Assembly: GCA_019454045.1 (NCBI GenBank)
Contig: SKCR01015027.1
Span: 1 to 64,000, forward strand
Reading direction: 5' to 3'
DNA length: 64,000 nucleotides
Source: Zanthoxylum bungeanum
Taxonomy: Eukaryota; Streptophyta; Magnoliopsida; Sapindales; Rutaceae
How positions within the stretch are numbered: position 1 is the stretch's first letter; every line of letters begins with the position of its first letter. The notes under the pieces are model-generated. The model searched no databases. It worked only from the letters and a program-made list of their open reading frames with translations, and had not been told where the DNA came from. Shown here piece after piece: positions 1 through 11,162 of this stretch. The position numbers and the translations under genes were made by a program.

Positions 1-2368
1 ATGAGTTCTTCATATTTTTCGAACGAAACCTTCCATAGATTTTTCATTTGAGTTGCGTTCTTCAGTGCGTTTGAACGCAACTCTCTAATAGGCATGCGTG
101 CTTGTGGCGTTCGACGGGCGATAGAACGCCCTCCGATTTTTAAGACATAAAATTCTAAAATTTTGGCCCATTATTAATAGGCCTCTTTAGATATTTCTTT
201 CCTACCTCTCTCATTATAAAACCCTCTATGTTATCTTCAAATCAAACTCAATTTGGAGAGTTTTTCAAGCATTTCCAAGTGATAATAGAAGGAAGTAAGC
301 TCTTTATCATAGTTTCTAGATTATTTTTTTTTGCATTTTAGCATGCGTTTCTCAAGCTAGGGCGAGACCCACACATGGCCCATACCCATTTTTCATGATC
401 TTGGTTAGCTAACAAGTTAATCATACTTAGATAGATGTTTATTGGCATGATTTGGGTTAGATCAAAACATAGGATTGTGTTGAGTGACACCCATGAACTT
501 AAGTTATGGATAAACATGTCTATCATGTCATGAGCATAATAGACAAGATTCATATGAGTATTGTTAAGATTGTGACTTGTAGAGCATGATATGGGTTCCA
601 TGTGTGTTGGGTGTGCTAGTTGGGGGTTTGGCTGCGAGCATCCCTTTGTAGTGTTGATAGATGTTTCAAGTGATAGTATTGGTCACGATGAAATGACCCA
701 TTAGCATGTCACGTCATGAGCATAAGTAGTAGTGTCGGTGGTTCAGCTCAAGTTAAGTATCGACTCATCATAACTTAAGATGTTAAATAAGCATATTAGC
801 TATCATGACAACATGAATACCAGTATAATGACATTCACGAGCATGTTTAGGTTTGTTATGTTTGGGTATGATAATTGTACTTGAACACATGATAGATTTC
901 CCGTAAGAGTTTCTCCAGTTGTATTCAGGCACGCCAGCATTAGGACGTTAGTTCGGTGAGTGACTGCTACTTATTTCCTTATGTTTTCAACTTATTATGT
1001 TCACGATATACGTTATTTTCAGTATACATATTATAATTTATGTTTTACACCTTCTGATACAGTTAATGTCTTTAGTTATGACTTCGGTTTACATATTTAG
1101 TTCATGTAATCAGTTTACGTTATTCGTCACATGTTCATAGTTTATGTTTTAGTTACGTTTTCGATTTATGTGTCTATGTAGAGGTACTGGTTAAGGTTTC
1201 GTTTGGACGACGCTCATCCTACATTTATTCTAAAATAGGTAATGAGTTCCGTACGAGCATTGTTTGCATAAGCCAGTACACATGTCATTTAAGTGTATGG
1301 TTTCATGTTTTACCTATCAGTCGTAGTTCATGTTTATAACTTTCAGTCTATGACATTCATGATTTCCAATTACGTTTCAGTTCACGATTGACGTCTTTCC
1401 AAGCGTCATGGTTTTAGTTACAGTTGATGTTTTCAAGAATCATGTTTTCATATTACAAGCATGTAATTCATGTTTTCAGCTCATGTAAAAATGTTCACAA
1501 GTTTTAATGAACATGATTTTCAAGAAACAAGAAAAAGATAATATTTTCAAACGCTAGTATAGTACCGTTCTCTCATTATAGTGATCCGGATATGCTCGGT
1601 TCAACAAGTCTAATGGTTCTGATAACCCTTTTAGACTATTATAGTTACGGCTCAGTTTCCTCTGCTTACGCGGTGCTAGGCCCCATTAAATAGGTTTCAT
1701 GTCCCTAGGTTACAATATTGGTGATGATTTCATGACATATGCAAGCGTACGCGGGGTCGACGACCCAATCCCGATACGTATAGAGATGCGGAGGAGACGT
1801 CATAATCCTGATGTTTCATATGTGTTTTCAGGTTTAATTGATTTATTAGGATTACAATTTGCAGATTCAGAACATGTTTACTGTATTAAGTTCAAGTTTA
1901 TCAGATACAGTTCATGTTTACAAATTTCAGTCATGATTATAGTTTAAGAGTTCCTATCATGTTTACAGTTTCTAGATCAAGAACACAATTTTCAGTGAAG
2001 AGCACGATTTTCAATAAAAGAGCATAATTTTCAGTAGAGAGTGTATAGTTTTCAGTTGTGTTTATGTTTACAGACAAAACATGTTTACAGTTCGCAGTTG
2101 TGCTTTTCCGTTTCCAATTAAAGTGGTTCTCAGTCATGTTACATTTTCAAGTCAAAGTTACAGTTTCGAGTTTCATATTGACGTGTAAAGGTCATGACAT
2201 GTTTTTGTTGTATGTAATTCTCACGTCACCACGTGTTAGTTTCCAGTTATGTAAAGGTTCTCAGATATGTTACGAATAAATAAGTATACAATTAGTTATG
2301 ACTCATGATTTAGGTTTGACATAACTTTACAGTTATTTATGTTAATGGTATCATACTGTTTTATGATA

Positions 2369-2469
2369 TGTTATACGTTCACTCACTAAGTCGATCGTTC
2401 CACTTACTCCATTCATTTTCAGTTTTGTGTGCAGGTCTTCACGTATGTGGATGACGATGCTTTAAGGGT
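2369..2469. repeat. 101-bp direct repeat, copy 1
   Basis: Identical by eye to 2996-3096. It begins TGTTATACGTTCACTC and ends GCTTTAAGGGT. The copies are 526 bp apart inside the left-edge LTR, as expected of a segmental tandem duplication that later diverged between the copies. Confidence 0.9.
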
Positions 2470-2995
2470 ATTATGTATAAACCTTGATCAAAGAGAACAG
2501 GTATTCACTACAGATAACTTAATAATCTTGGACTAGTTTCAGGCACAACTTTTCATTCGAACAGTCAAATATTTGTGTACAGAATGGCCAAAAAATATAT
2601 TTCATCCAAGCTTAGCAAAGACCCAGAAAAACAGTAGAAAAATTATTTGATTGAAATATAAAATGAAAAAACACATTTTTATTTCAAAAACTTTCATCAA
2701 AATATGAAATACATTTACAAGATCTTAAGTATAACACCACAAATTTTCGTGAGAGGCTGATCTCGGTAGGATTGGGGTCCGTATGTTAATCAGGTACAGT
2801 TAAGCTGTGATAGATTTGCGTTTGTGGCAGGTTCGTTGCAACATTCGAACGAAGGTTATTCAAGTTTGCGTTCGAAACTAAGTTCGAACGAAATATTCAA
2901 GAGAACTTGCTTGAGTGTGGCGTGCGTATGGAGATCGAACACGTCCAAGCAGAATTGTCAGGAAAAAACAATCAGAGAATGCAATAAATATATAT

Positions 2996-3096
2996 TGTTA
3001 TACGTTCACTCACTAAGTCGATCGTTCCACTTACTCCATTCATTTTCAGTTTTGTGTGCAGGTCTTCACGTATGTGGATGACGATGCTTTAAGGGT
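2996..3096. repeat. 101-bp direct repeat, copy 2
   Basis: Second copy of the 2369-2469 block. The interval between them contains several GTTCGAACG-type palindromic motifs resembling those at the very start of the window. Confidence 0.9.
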
Positions 3097-4026
3097 GATG
3101 GACGAGCAACTGCAATGATTAAAGTCGAGTCTTTAGATTCACTGAGTCAGGGTCTACTAATTGAGCGTGGTATTATGCATGTGATGGTGTGTTAATAAGA
3201 CATGTAATTCGTGTTATAGTCAACATGTTACCCGTATTGAGTTAATTCATGCATTATTATGCTTTAACATGCATGTTTATAGTAAATTATGAAATTAGGC
3301 ATGTATGTACATCATATCATAATTCACAAGTAGTTATGTTAGGTTAGACATGAGTATATAAGCACGTAGTGGATAGTTCTCGTGATCCACGTGTTGTAAA
3401 TATGCATGGTTTAAACTAGATTAACCACACCGGGTTTGGGTTGGCTTTAGCCACCGATTTGGGGTGGTTTGATATAATTATGTTTTGAACAATTCATGTG
3501 TATTGAAACATGTTTATATTCAGTTCATAAGAAAATGCACATATGAATAGGGCAAGTCTAAATCAGGAAACAATTCACGTCAGGTTAAGCACATATGGGG
3601 CATGAGGCTCATGAAGATAGCTCCGCCGTCTCCTGCCGGTCACACGCTGGGTCTTACGGGATGTGGCAAAAATGTCATAAAGCAGAGTTTTTAAACTTTT
3701 TAGATGAATCTAACAAAATCCCCAGATGCATTTCCCTTCATTTAACTACTAACATCGTTTTTTTAACGTCAATTTACACAGCATCAGAGATATACTAGCA
3801 GCAGTACAAAAGCTGCAACAATGAAAGTTCACAAAAAAAAAAAATGGTTTGCTAATTCAGGTCTTGCATTCAGAAACTTCTAAATGAGGATGGACATGGT
3901 TATTAAAATACAGCCTGGCAAAAATGGGCTGACTGCATTGACCTGCAAATCAAATGGCAGCAAAAATTCATGCTTAGAGCACGTTTCATCTAAACAAAAA
4001 CATGCAGGCAAGACGATCAAAAGATT

Positions 4027-4097
4027 AAGGATGGCCCATCGCATGAGGCTGCCCACACTGTGGGCTCTGGAGGGGATTCAATATTTACGCAGCCTTC
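4027..4097 (-). mobile_element. Au-like SINE, 3' half fragment
   Basis: Read on the minus strand it has the conserved body of plant Au SINEs: GGCTGCGTA, then CCTCCAGAGCCCACAGTGTG, then a GGGC/CATCCTT end. The tRNA-like 5' half is absent. It lies downstream of the Mpv17-like stop codon, in or near its 3' UTR. Confidence 0.65.
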
Positions 4098-4289
4098 AAA
4101 AGATTAGTTGAAAAATTTTGGACTGCAACACTACTTCTACTAGCCATTCAAAAAGCTAAGGTAATTAACAAAAATTGTTTTCATAATTCACTAAGCTGTC
4201 ATTGATCTCAGATTCATTATTGCCCGTTAAAGAGAGATTCAAGCGGATTTGCCAAAACTATAGTTGAAAGCTCGAAAACTGTCCCATCT

Positions 4290-4436
4290 AACCAATAATT
4301 ATTTTTTTAACCATTTTTTAAAATGTTAAACAAATATGAACCAAACCCCTTCTATCATGATGCGAGTAGAATTTGAACCCTAAACCTCTTGTGACACTCC
4401 CAAATCCCAACAGGTTTTACTAGTTAGACCAACATA
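4290..4436 (-). mobile_element. Probable tRNA-derived SINE
   Basis: The minus strand from 4436 shows an A-box-like TAACTAGTAAAACC, then 40-odd bases later a B-box-like GGTTCAAATTC, as in the Pol III promoter of tRNA-derived SINEs. A T/A-rich tail follows. Family not assigned; no clear target duplication found. Confidence 0.4.
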
Positions 4437-4555
4437 AATCGACTGATTGTTTCAAGATTTTTCTACTTCCCCTCCAACATATATATTTAATTAATGGATA
4501 ACGGAGCATCAATAAAAGCATGGAATCTCAACAAAACTCCTCCAGTTTCACAAAC

Positions 4556-7500
4556 CTATTTTTGGAGGACCTCTTTATGAGCTTTAAATGAGAGGATCAC
4601 ATTCCAAGCTATAGCAATAACATTAGCAGCAAGGACCTGAAAATTTAACACATGAGACATCATATCCAATAACGAATATAGCAGATAATGTGAAAGAGGA
4701 TAAAAAAAAGATGTCAAGTGTTTGATTCTAAAGAGAAAACCCATCAAGTGATTAATATAGAGACAAACACAATGAATAAATAATGTTATCAAAGTCAAGA
4801 TTTTAGAATAACTGACAGACTACCGAGCCAGAAGCATGATGCTGAAACGTCTTCTTTGAATGTAAATGACTTGGATAGAAAAGCTTGATGGCTAAAGATT
4901 GAGCTTATAGTTACCCAAAATATCCTAATGATCACTTGAAATAGCAGTCAGGAATGAGCGCCTGTTATTTCCATGTTCTAACCAACTACCATCTCAAAAT
5001 GGAGCAACAAGCTAGCTATTTTCATTAATCCAACAAGAAGCACATCTCATAATATCCCATATTTGACAATTAATATGATGTGATTTGAAGTGTTAAGCAA
5101 GAAATTTAATACATACAAATGCACCATTTCCAATATAAGTTGACGAGAAAACATGTTTTGATCTAAGGAGGTAAACTATAGGCTTTTTACACTCTCCCAA
5201 GTGACATCCTACATCGCTTGGGAAGGATGCTAGTATGTGATTATAAGGGGCGGCCTCTCTTAACTAGTAAGATACGTTTGGGGCAAGGTCAGAACTTCGG
5301 AGTTGGGGCACTTAGAGTGTCCAAAGAGGACCAAAGAGGACAATATCTTGCTAGTCCTTGAGGGCATAATCAAAGACAATTCCCAATCATATATACATTT
5401 AAGGGGAAGCCGCTCAACCATCAGACCTGCAAGCCTACTTGTGACCGTGCGTCTATAATGTCAGAAGTAAGTATGAACTATGAAGGCTTTCTTTCCTCAC
5501 TCTACAGTTTGAATATTATCTAACCAGGGATTAATAGATTATGCCTATGTGTCACAAATAGTTTGGATAAATTTAGCTATCCAAACCTGGAACTGCGGAG
5601 GGACAAATCGAAAGTTGAGGAATTGGAAAGGTATCCACAGTTGCCAATTTGCCAAGACAGAAGAAAACCACTCCTACAAAATGAAAGTTGAACTTCAGTT
5701 TGAAAAATTTCGAATCAAATATGGGTTTCAAGATATCTTTTCAAAAAGCTGCTTTTACAGCTGAATAGAGTGCATAAAAGGTAGCTGAAACTTTTAATAA
5801 ATAAATAAATAAATAATGGAGCAAATTATTGTGCATTTACACCACCTGTCGAAGTTTAGGTAGAACTTCTGATGGCCTTCCTTCAAGTGTTACCAATGTA
5901 GATAAGAAAACTCCAATAAACATAGGAGAAAAACAGAACTGCAACAAAATTGAATCACATTCAAAGACATACTTTAATAAGTGCAGTTTCAATGATGAAG
6001 TGATGAAGGAATTTATCATCAGGTGATTAGCAAAATTAAAGAAGAGAAATTTGGGTCACCTGATCAATTAGAAGGCGCAAGAATGCACCTGATGCTCCGG
6101 TCATGGTCACCATTTTATTCAGATGTGAATACCTAAGATATTACAAACTGTCTTCAGGGAAATAAAATAACTCAAAAAAGAAAAACCAGATTTTTCTTTC
6201 TCTTTTGGTGACGAACTCACTAAAACCTCGGTTTTCGTCCAGCACTGTCAGTGCCATCAAAAGAAATATAAAAAGAAGAAAATTATGAAACCATAAATTA
6301 ATGCTGCATCTTTAGGAATTGCAAATCACTGAAGAAATCCAAAGTGATGTCTATAACCTAAGAATTAGATAAAGAGTGAGAACATTGCTATAATTAAGTG
6401 CCAAAATCTAGGCAGACAAACATATGATGTGAGGCATTACCAGAAATGCAATGTGGGTCCCACTAACACCAGCCCCAACGAACTGAACAGGAATGTCCTC
6501 TTTAGGTCCAGTGATGGCACTTGCTCAATGACGAGCTGAGGCAACAAAATTTTGGTATAAGAGGAGTCATGCTGATAATAGTGATATAATGATCAGAATA
6601 TACTACTACTTCAAGCCATTAGCAGAAAAAGCAAATTCGACAATGGAGAACCGTCCAGTTTACAGTTTACATCATTTTGACAAGGCAATCATGTCTTTTG
6701 CAAATTACAGTGCTTTGTTCCGAGCAAAGTAATAGTACCCGCTAAACTATAGATAGCTTCACATTGTTTGACATGACAGAGTGAAAATATATGGCAGACC
6801 ATTTATCGCTAAGTTAATGGACTAAACAGAGTAAATATAAATTCCAATAGATTCATAAAAATGATGTTTGGTTATCACTTAACCAAAAGCTTAAGCCTAA
6901 TAGGTATAAGCCCAACAACAGTAATTTAACCCAAACAAACCCACTCGTGTAAGACAAATGGGCTAACCACAACAAATACCACAACCACAACCACCACATA
7001 GTTATAACGAAAACTTCAACAAGTCATTATTTAATTAGTACTCGGGATGAATTGAAAATCACTAAATTCATCTGGCTCTGATGGACGACACCATGTTAAA
7101 TTGTTATTTAACCCAAATTCTAAATTTGGATGGTATGGACCCAGGAATTATGTTCAAATTCTGACAGATCCTATTGTACAAATTAGGAGAAGAAAACTCC
7201 AGAATAAGGATTAACAAATATGCCTGAATATACTTCGGAGGAGGCCCAACAACCAGTTTAACAATGCCACTGAAATACACAAGGATTTGGAACAAATAGT
7301 CTATAAGTAACAGGAAAATAGTTGAAGATCGCCATGGTATATAATGAAAGCTGCTGTAAAATCTGGCTGTGGTAACATCGTAGTAGCTTATGGAAATCAA
7401 AATGTAGTCAAGAGGGCAATAAAAGAATGAAATATTGAGGAATCCACCATGAAGTGACAGAAGAGAGAAACACATAATTCTGTTCACAATGAAAATGAAA

Positions 7501-9040
7501 GTTTACCTGGCAGACTAAGTCTCCAATTAAAGTCAAAAGAGCAGATGTCACTGCTTTTGTTGCCACAGGATATTTGGCAAGAAGAGCCAAATACCTGCAA
7601 TAACACATAACTCCAGTTAATATTGAAGAGCTGATCATTTTATTTACCACATGATTTTTGAACAGAATTGTAGTAATTAGGAGATGTGAGCACAAAATGA
7701 ATCTCAGAATAAAGTTTTAAAAAGGAGAAGATAGCAGCATTCAAAACATTAGCTCCATACAAAGGCACTATTTCATCATCTATCCCTATGATAATCACAA
7801 TATGAGAGCACACTTACTAAATAAAATCAGCATGCTCATTGATAGCCTAACATAAAACATTTTTAAACCTATTCATCCTTAGTGGGTCACCCATGATCAA
7901 TTAAAATCATGTCCAAAAATTGAGAATCTCAGTTCAAGCTTGACAACTGCAAAATCAAGTAAATGTATTTCTCACTTTGATTTCCACCCAGTACGATGTA
8001 TACTTCTCATGTATTAATATTTTATATGAAATAAAAGCTAAGTAGTTGGCTAATAACTCAAGCAGTCAAAAAATGGAACAAAAACAATGGTCTGTCAATA
8101 AACTGCCAGACTGTGTTCTTGGATCCTCAAGTTAAAAAATTCAAAATTTCAATTTCAGGTTTAGAAAACTGTTCTTAAAGTTTGTAAAATCATACTTGAC
8201 AGTAATTCAAAGACAAACACCGCAAGCAAACTTAAGGCGTCTCTTCATCTTACTTTAAAAGCACAGAAGCTAACATCTTTAGTAAACACCCTCTTTTATT
8301 TGGTAGCTAATGTGGAATAAACGCCACAAGACTTCAATCACAAACATACGCCTAAGTCTTCTAAATTTAGGTACTTAAGAAACGTTAAGACTTTCACACT
8401 TGATGACTCAATCTGTTTCAGTTGCACTAACAATCTCTAGCCAAAAACACTAAACAAAAGGATGGTCCAGCACACCACTTCCTATACTGTGCGCTCTGGG
8501 GAGGATTCAATATGTATGCAGCCTTGCCCTTATTTTTTTTTTTTTTATAAAGAGGCTGTTTCCGCCACTTGAATGTGAGGTTCAGGTCACAATGAACAAA
8601 ACTAAACAATTAAAAAAAAACCAAATTTCACTAACAGACAAGCTACCAAAACAATCCAAGGAGTTTTACCATTGAAGAAAGGACCAGTTACTCCCACCAG
8701 AACCGCCTTCGCTTCTACCACCAGAATTGCCATCGCCTGAGCCTCCAAACCCACCACCGGTCCCACCACCAGACCCACCATCCGCAACCGCTGAAACGCA
8801 AAGACGATCAAAATCCAGTCGCCCAAATCCAATTTTAGAACTATCCACATTCTTAAAAACGGTTCCACGGCCAAAATTCGAAGTGTAAGAATTGAAAGAA
8901 CAGCCCCTAAACGCGGAAACGTGAGCTGGATTTGCAGGAGAACGAATTTGCTGGCCAGTATGGCAAATGGGTTTGCGAGAAAATCCAAGGAAACGGTAAA
9001 AGATTGGGGTTTTGTGAAGAGCTAAAGAGGTTGCCGCCAT
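4556..9040 (-). CDS. Chloroplast-type Mpv17/PMP22 family membrane protein, 7 exons
   Basis: Exons (minus): 9040-8670, 7594-7507, 6535-6441, 6132-6060, 5938-5846, 5673-5587, 4636-4556. All introns are GT-AG and the 888-nt CDS stays in frame (295 aa). The ATG at 9040 lies in AAAATGGCGGC context; an in-frame ATG at 9139 would add 33 basic residues and is less likely. Residues 1 to about 80 look like a plastid transit peptide (Ser/Arg/Phe-rich, few acids). Residues 87-117 are a Gly/Ser linker. From W124 the family domain begins: YLALLAKYPVATKAVTSALL, the VGPTLHFW motif split by an intron inside the Trp codon, TLEGRP, WQLWIPFQFLNFRFVP, and the final WNVILSFKAHKEV. This matches the plant branch typified by an Arabidopsis homologue of about 290 aa. 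Family members are four-helix membrane proteins proposed to form channels; a plastid envelope location is inferred from the N-terminus. The gene looks intact; introns carry SINE and other repeats. Confidence 0.93.
5170..5400. repeat. Dispersed repeat-like block in intron 6 of the Mpv17-like gene
   Basis: Contains the ACATCGCTTGGGAAGGATG motif and GGGGCGGCC, which resemble a common plant dispersed repeat (LTR or TRIM remnant). Boundaries and family are not determinable by eye. Confidence 0.3.
5796..5816. repeat. (AAAT)n microsatellite
   Basis: About five AAAT units in the intron between exons 5 and 6 of the Mpv17-like gene. Confidence 0.9.
8457..8605 (-). mobile_element. Au-like SINE in intron 1 of the Mpv17-like gene
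   Basis: On the minus strand: a degenerate tRNA-like head near 8600 (TGACCTGAACCTCACATTC), then GGAAACAGCCTCTTTATAA, a 14-base A run, GGGCAAGGCTGCATACATA, CCTCCCCAGAGCGCACAGTA and the CATCC end. This is the conserved order of the Au SINE family. Same orientation as the fragment at 4027-4097. Confidence 0.75.
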
Positions 9041-9140
9041 TTTTACTTTTTTTTTCCTTCTTGAAAACCTTTTGAGTTTCAAAGAGCAATTAAGGGGTTT
9101 TGGAGGGTTTTGTTTGCATTTGCGTTGGAGTGAGGTCAAG

Positions 9141-9158
9141 CTCTCTCTCTCTCTCTCT
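9141..9158. repeat. (CT)n / (GA)n microsatellite upstream of the Mpv17-like start
   Basis: Nine CT units, i.e. GA repeats on the coding strand about 100 nt upstream of the ATG. GA-rich leaders are common in plant 5' UTRs. No TATA box is obvious just upstream. Confidence 0.9.
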
Positions 9159-9197
9159 TTTTTTCTCTTTCTAAAAAAATGTCTTTAATTAAATTTA

Positions 9198-9380
9198 GGG
9201 GTGTATTCAATTAAGATTTTAAAAGATTATTCATGAATAAATAAGTACGGTAGATTTTAAAAGACATTTAAAGAATGTAATGACTTACAAGATTTTATGA
9301 AATTTCTTTTAATCAAGATTTTTTACATATTAGATTTTAAAAGACTTATTTCATAAGAATTTGTAAGATTTGAAATGACC
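9198..9380. mobile_element. Partial MITE related to 10046-10468
   Basis: Begins GGGGTGTATTCAATTAAGAT after TTTA and repeats the ATTTTAAAAGA theme, matching the terminal repeat of the complete copy at 10046. No right end found, so it is a fragment. 9381-10045 is AT-rich with no gene seen. Confidence 0.6.
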
Positions 9381-10045
9381 ATTATAGTTTTTTTTTTTTT
9401 TTAAAACCGATATTATATGGAATGAAACCATAAATAAAAAAAAGTTAATGAAAGTCAATTGGTTAAAGCTGTGGACATTTGCATCAACAATAACAGAAAA
9501 TTGGATCATATGAAATGGAACCATAAATAAAAACAAACATTCAAAATCATAAATCAATCAAAAAGATAACAAAGAAATGATAATTTTAATAAAGAAAAAC
9601 AAAAACTAATATTATTCAATGTTAATATATTACAAATAGTATAATGTACTAAACTAAAAAGCTATTAATATATTTAAAAGATTATTAACTAAACTCACCT
9701 TCAAGTAATCTTTCCATATTTCATCACTAGCAGTGAACGTCTTTCTTAATTGGTAGAAAGTCACCAGTACTGTGGCACTGAAGTAAGCAGGGGTTGAATC
9801 ACCTCTCAATATCAAGAACTTCAGCAACAATCCTCTCTTGGTGAATGGAGCAGCAAATGTTTCAAATAAATTTCTCTGTTAATTTTATGTATGCATACTA
9901 TAAGTTAACTAATGAATATTATAAAATGTCTTATAAACTACAAAACAAAATATAATCCACAACTTGTCGGAGTTTTTCTTTATAGATCTATAGTTTTGCC
10001 TCTAATAAGAGAGAATGTTTATCAGTAACAAAAGTTAAACACTAA

Positions 10046-10468
10046 GGGAGTGTATTCAATTGAGTTTTTACTTATTGGATTTTAAAAGATTTGTTCACGA
10101 AAAGCTAACATGTATGTTCATCTTCTGTTTTCTAACACTCAAAAAAATCTTATGTAAAAAGTCTCATGGGTTATGATATAATTTTTTTTATAGAATTTGA
10201 TATTTATAATTTTCACTAAAAAGTCCCACAGAATCACACATAAAAAAATCATTCAAAATAATTATGTTTTTCAATATCATAAGACTTTTTATTACTTGTT
10301 TAAAGTCCTTATTGAATATCACTAGATTTGGATACACTCTTTAAAAAATCATAATAGTCTTAATGGAATATCGCAAGACTTTTTAGATTATTTAAAAATC
10401 TTAATTGAATACCACAAGACTTATTTAATCCAAAAAAATATTTTAAAATCTCAGTTGAATACACCCCC
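10046..10468. mobile_element. MITE, Tourist-like, 423 bp
   Basis: Terminal inverted repeats: left GGGAGTGTATTCAATTGAG, right (reverse complement) GGGGGTGTATTCAACTGAG. Flanks are TAA on the left and TTA on the right, consistent with the TWA target of PIF/Harbinger elements if one base has changed. The interior is AT-rich, with several inverted copies of the AATCTTAATTGAATA theme and no coding capacity. Confidence 0.75.
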
Positions 10469-10514
10469 TTACCTTTCAGCAGCATCTTTACTCTTAACTT
10501 TGTATTGATGGTAT

Positions 10515-11162
10515 ATGCCTAGGATCGATCGCGGTTTCGATTTTGGTTCTTCTAAAGGAGAAATAGAATCAAATTATATAGTATATCTTTTGGTTTGATT
10601 TCGATTTTCTTTTAGTTTTGGCACGAAATTGATTCTGGAATCGATTTTTAAAATCTTTTATATAAATTAAATTATTTTATAGATATATAAATTAATATTC
10701 TTGTTATATATTAATGATTAAATTATGAGTCAATTATAAAATATGACACAAATGTTAAACATTCATAAACTTATTTTAGTAATTAGGCAATATTCATACA
10801 ATTATAAAACACAATATTAAGTTAAATGTTTCTGAAAAAATTAATAATACCTTGATAAATTATTTTTTATTATTTAAAATATAAATTAATAAATTTAAAT
10901 TTAAATATTATCTTGATTAATTAATAATTTTTTAGGTTCCGCGGTTCGGTTCTGTAGTTCAGTTCCGAGGTTTAATTCGTCTCGACGGTTCGATTTTGGT
11001 TCGGTTCAACCGTCAGTTCCGGTTCGATTCGTTAATTTTGGAGAATCAGAACCAAACCGGTTCTTCGACGGTTTTGGTTCAGTTCGGAACTGCCGAACCG
11101 TTGACCGATTCAATTTCGATTCTGACTCGATTCTGATTCTGTTCAATCATCGTCGCCACCTT
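10515..11162. repeat. GGTTCGG-rich interspersed repeat, possibly hAT-derived
   Basis: The two ends are dense in GGTTCGGTTC / GAACCGAACC strings on both strands around an AT-rich core. This resembles non-autonomous hAT-type repeats with a rich terminal word. The outer ends (CCTAGGATCGATCG and CGTCGCCACCTTTAG) are only weakly complementary and no target duplication was found. Confidence 0.4.

Larger units (their letters stand above)
1..3668 (+). repeat. Right-hand part of a Tekay/Del-like Ty3/gypsy LTR (left end outside window)
   Basis: No gene is visible here. The stretch is T-rich and full of short CATGTTT/TTTCAG-type repeats. It ends near 3668 with a block (TCTCCTGCCGGT, then GGGATGT) that also closes the 3.7-kb solo LTR at 18426-22144, seen there in the opposite orientation. 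A TATAAAACCC box at about 216 and a motif resembling the 'actgagt' part of Del-type LTRs fit an LTR reading rightwards. That the whole 3.7 kb is a single LTR is inferred; the family name rests on the termini only. Confidence 0.5.

Noticed and set aside
8602..8988. 128-codon minus frame overlapping the Mpv17-like exon 1
   Set aside because: Hydrophobic shadow frame of the Gly-rich exon; the other frame joins the family domain by a proper splice site.
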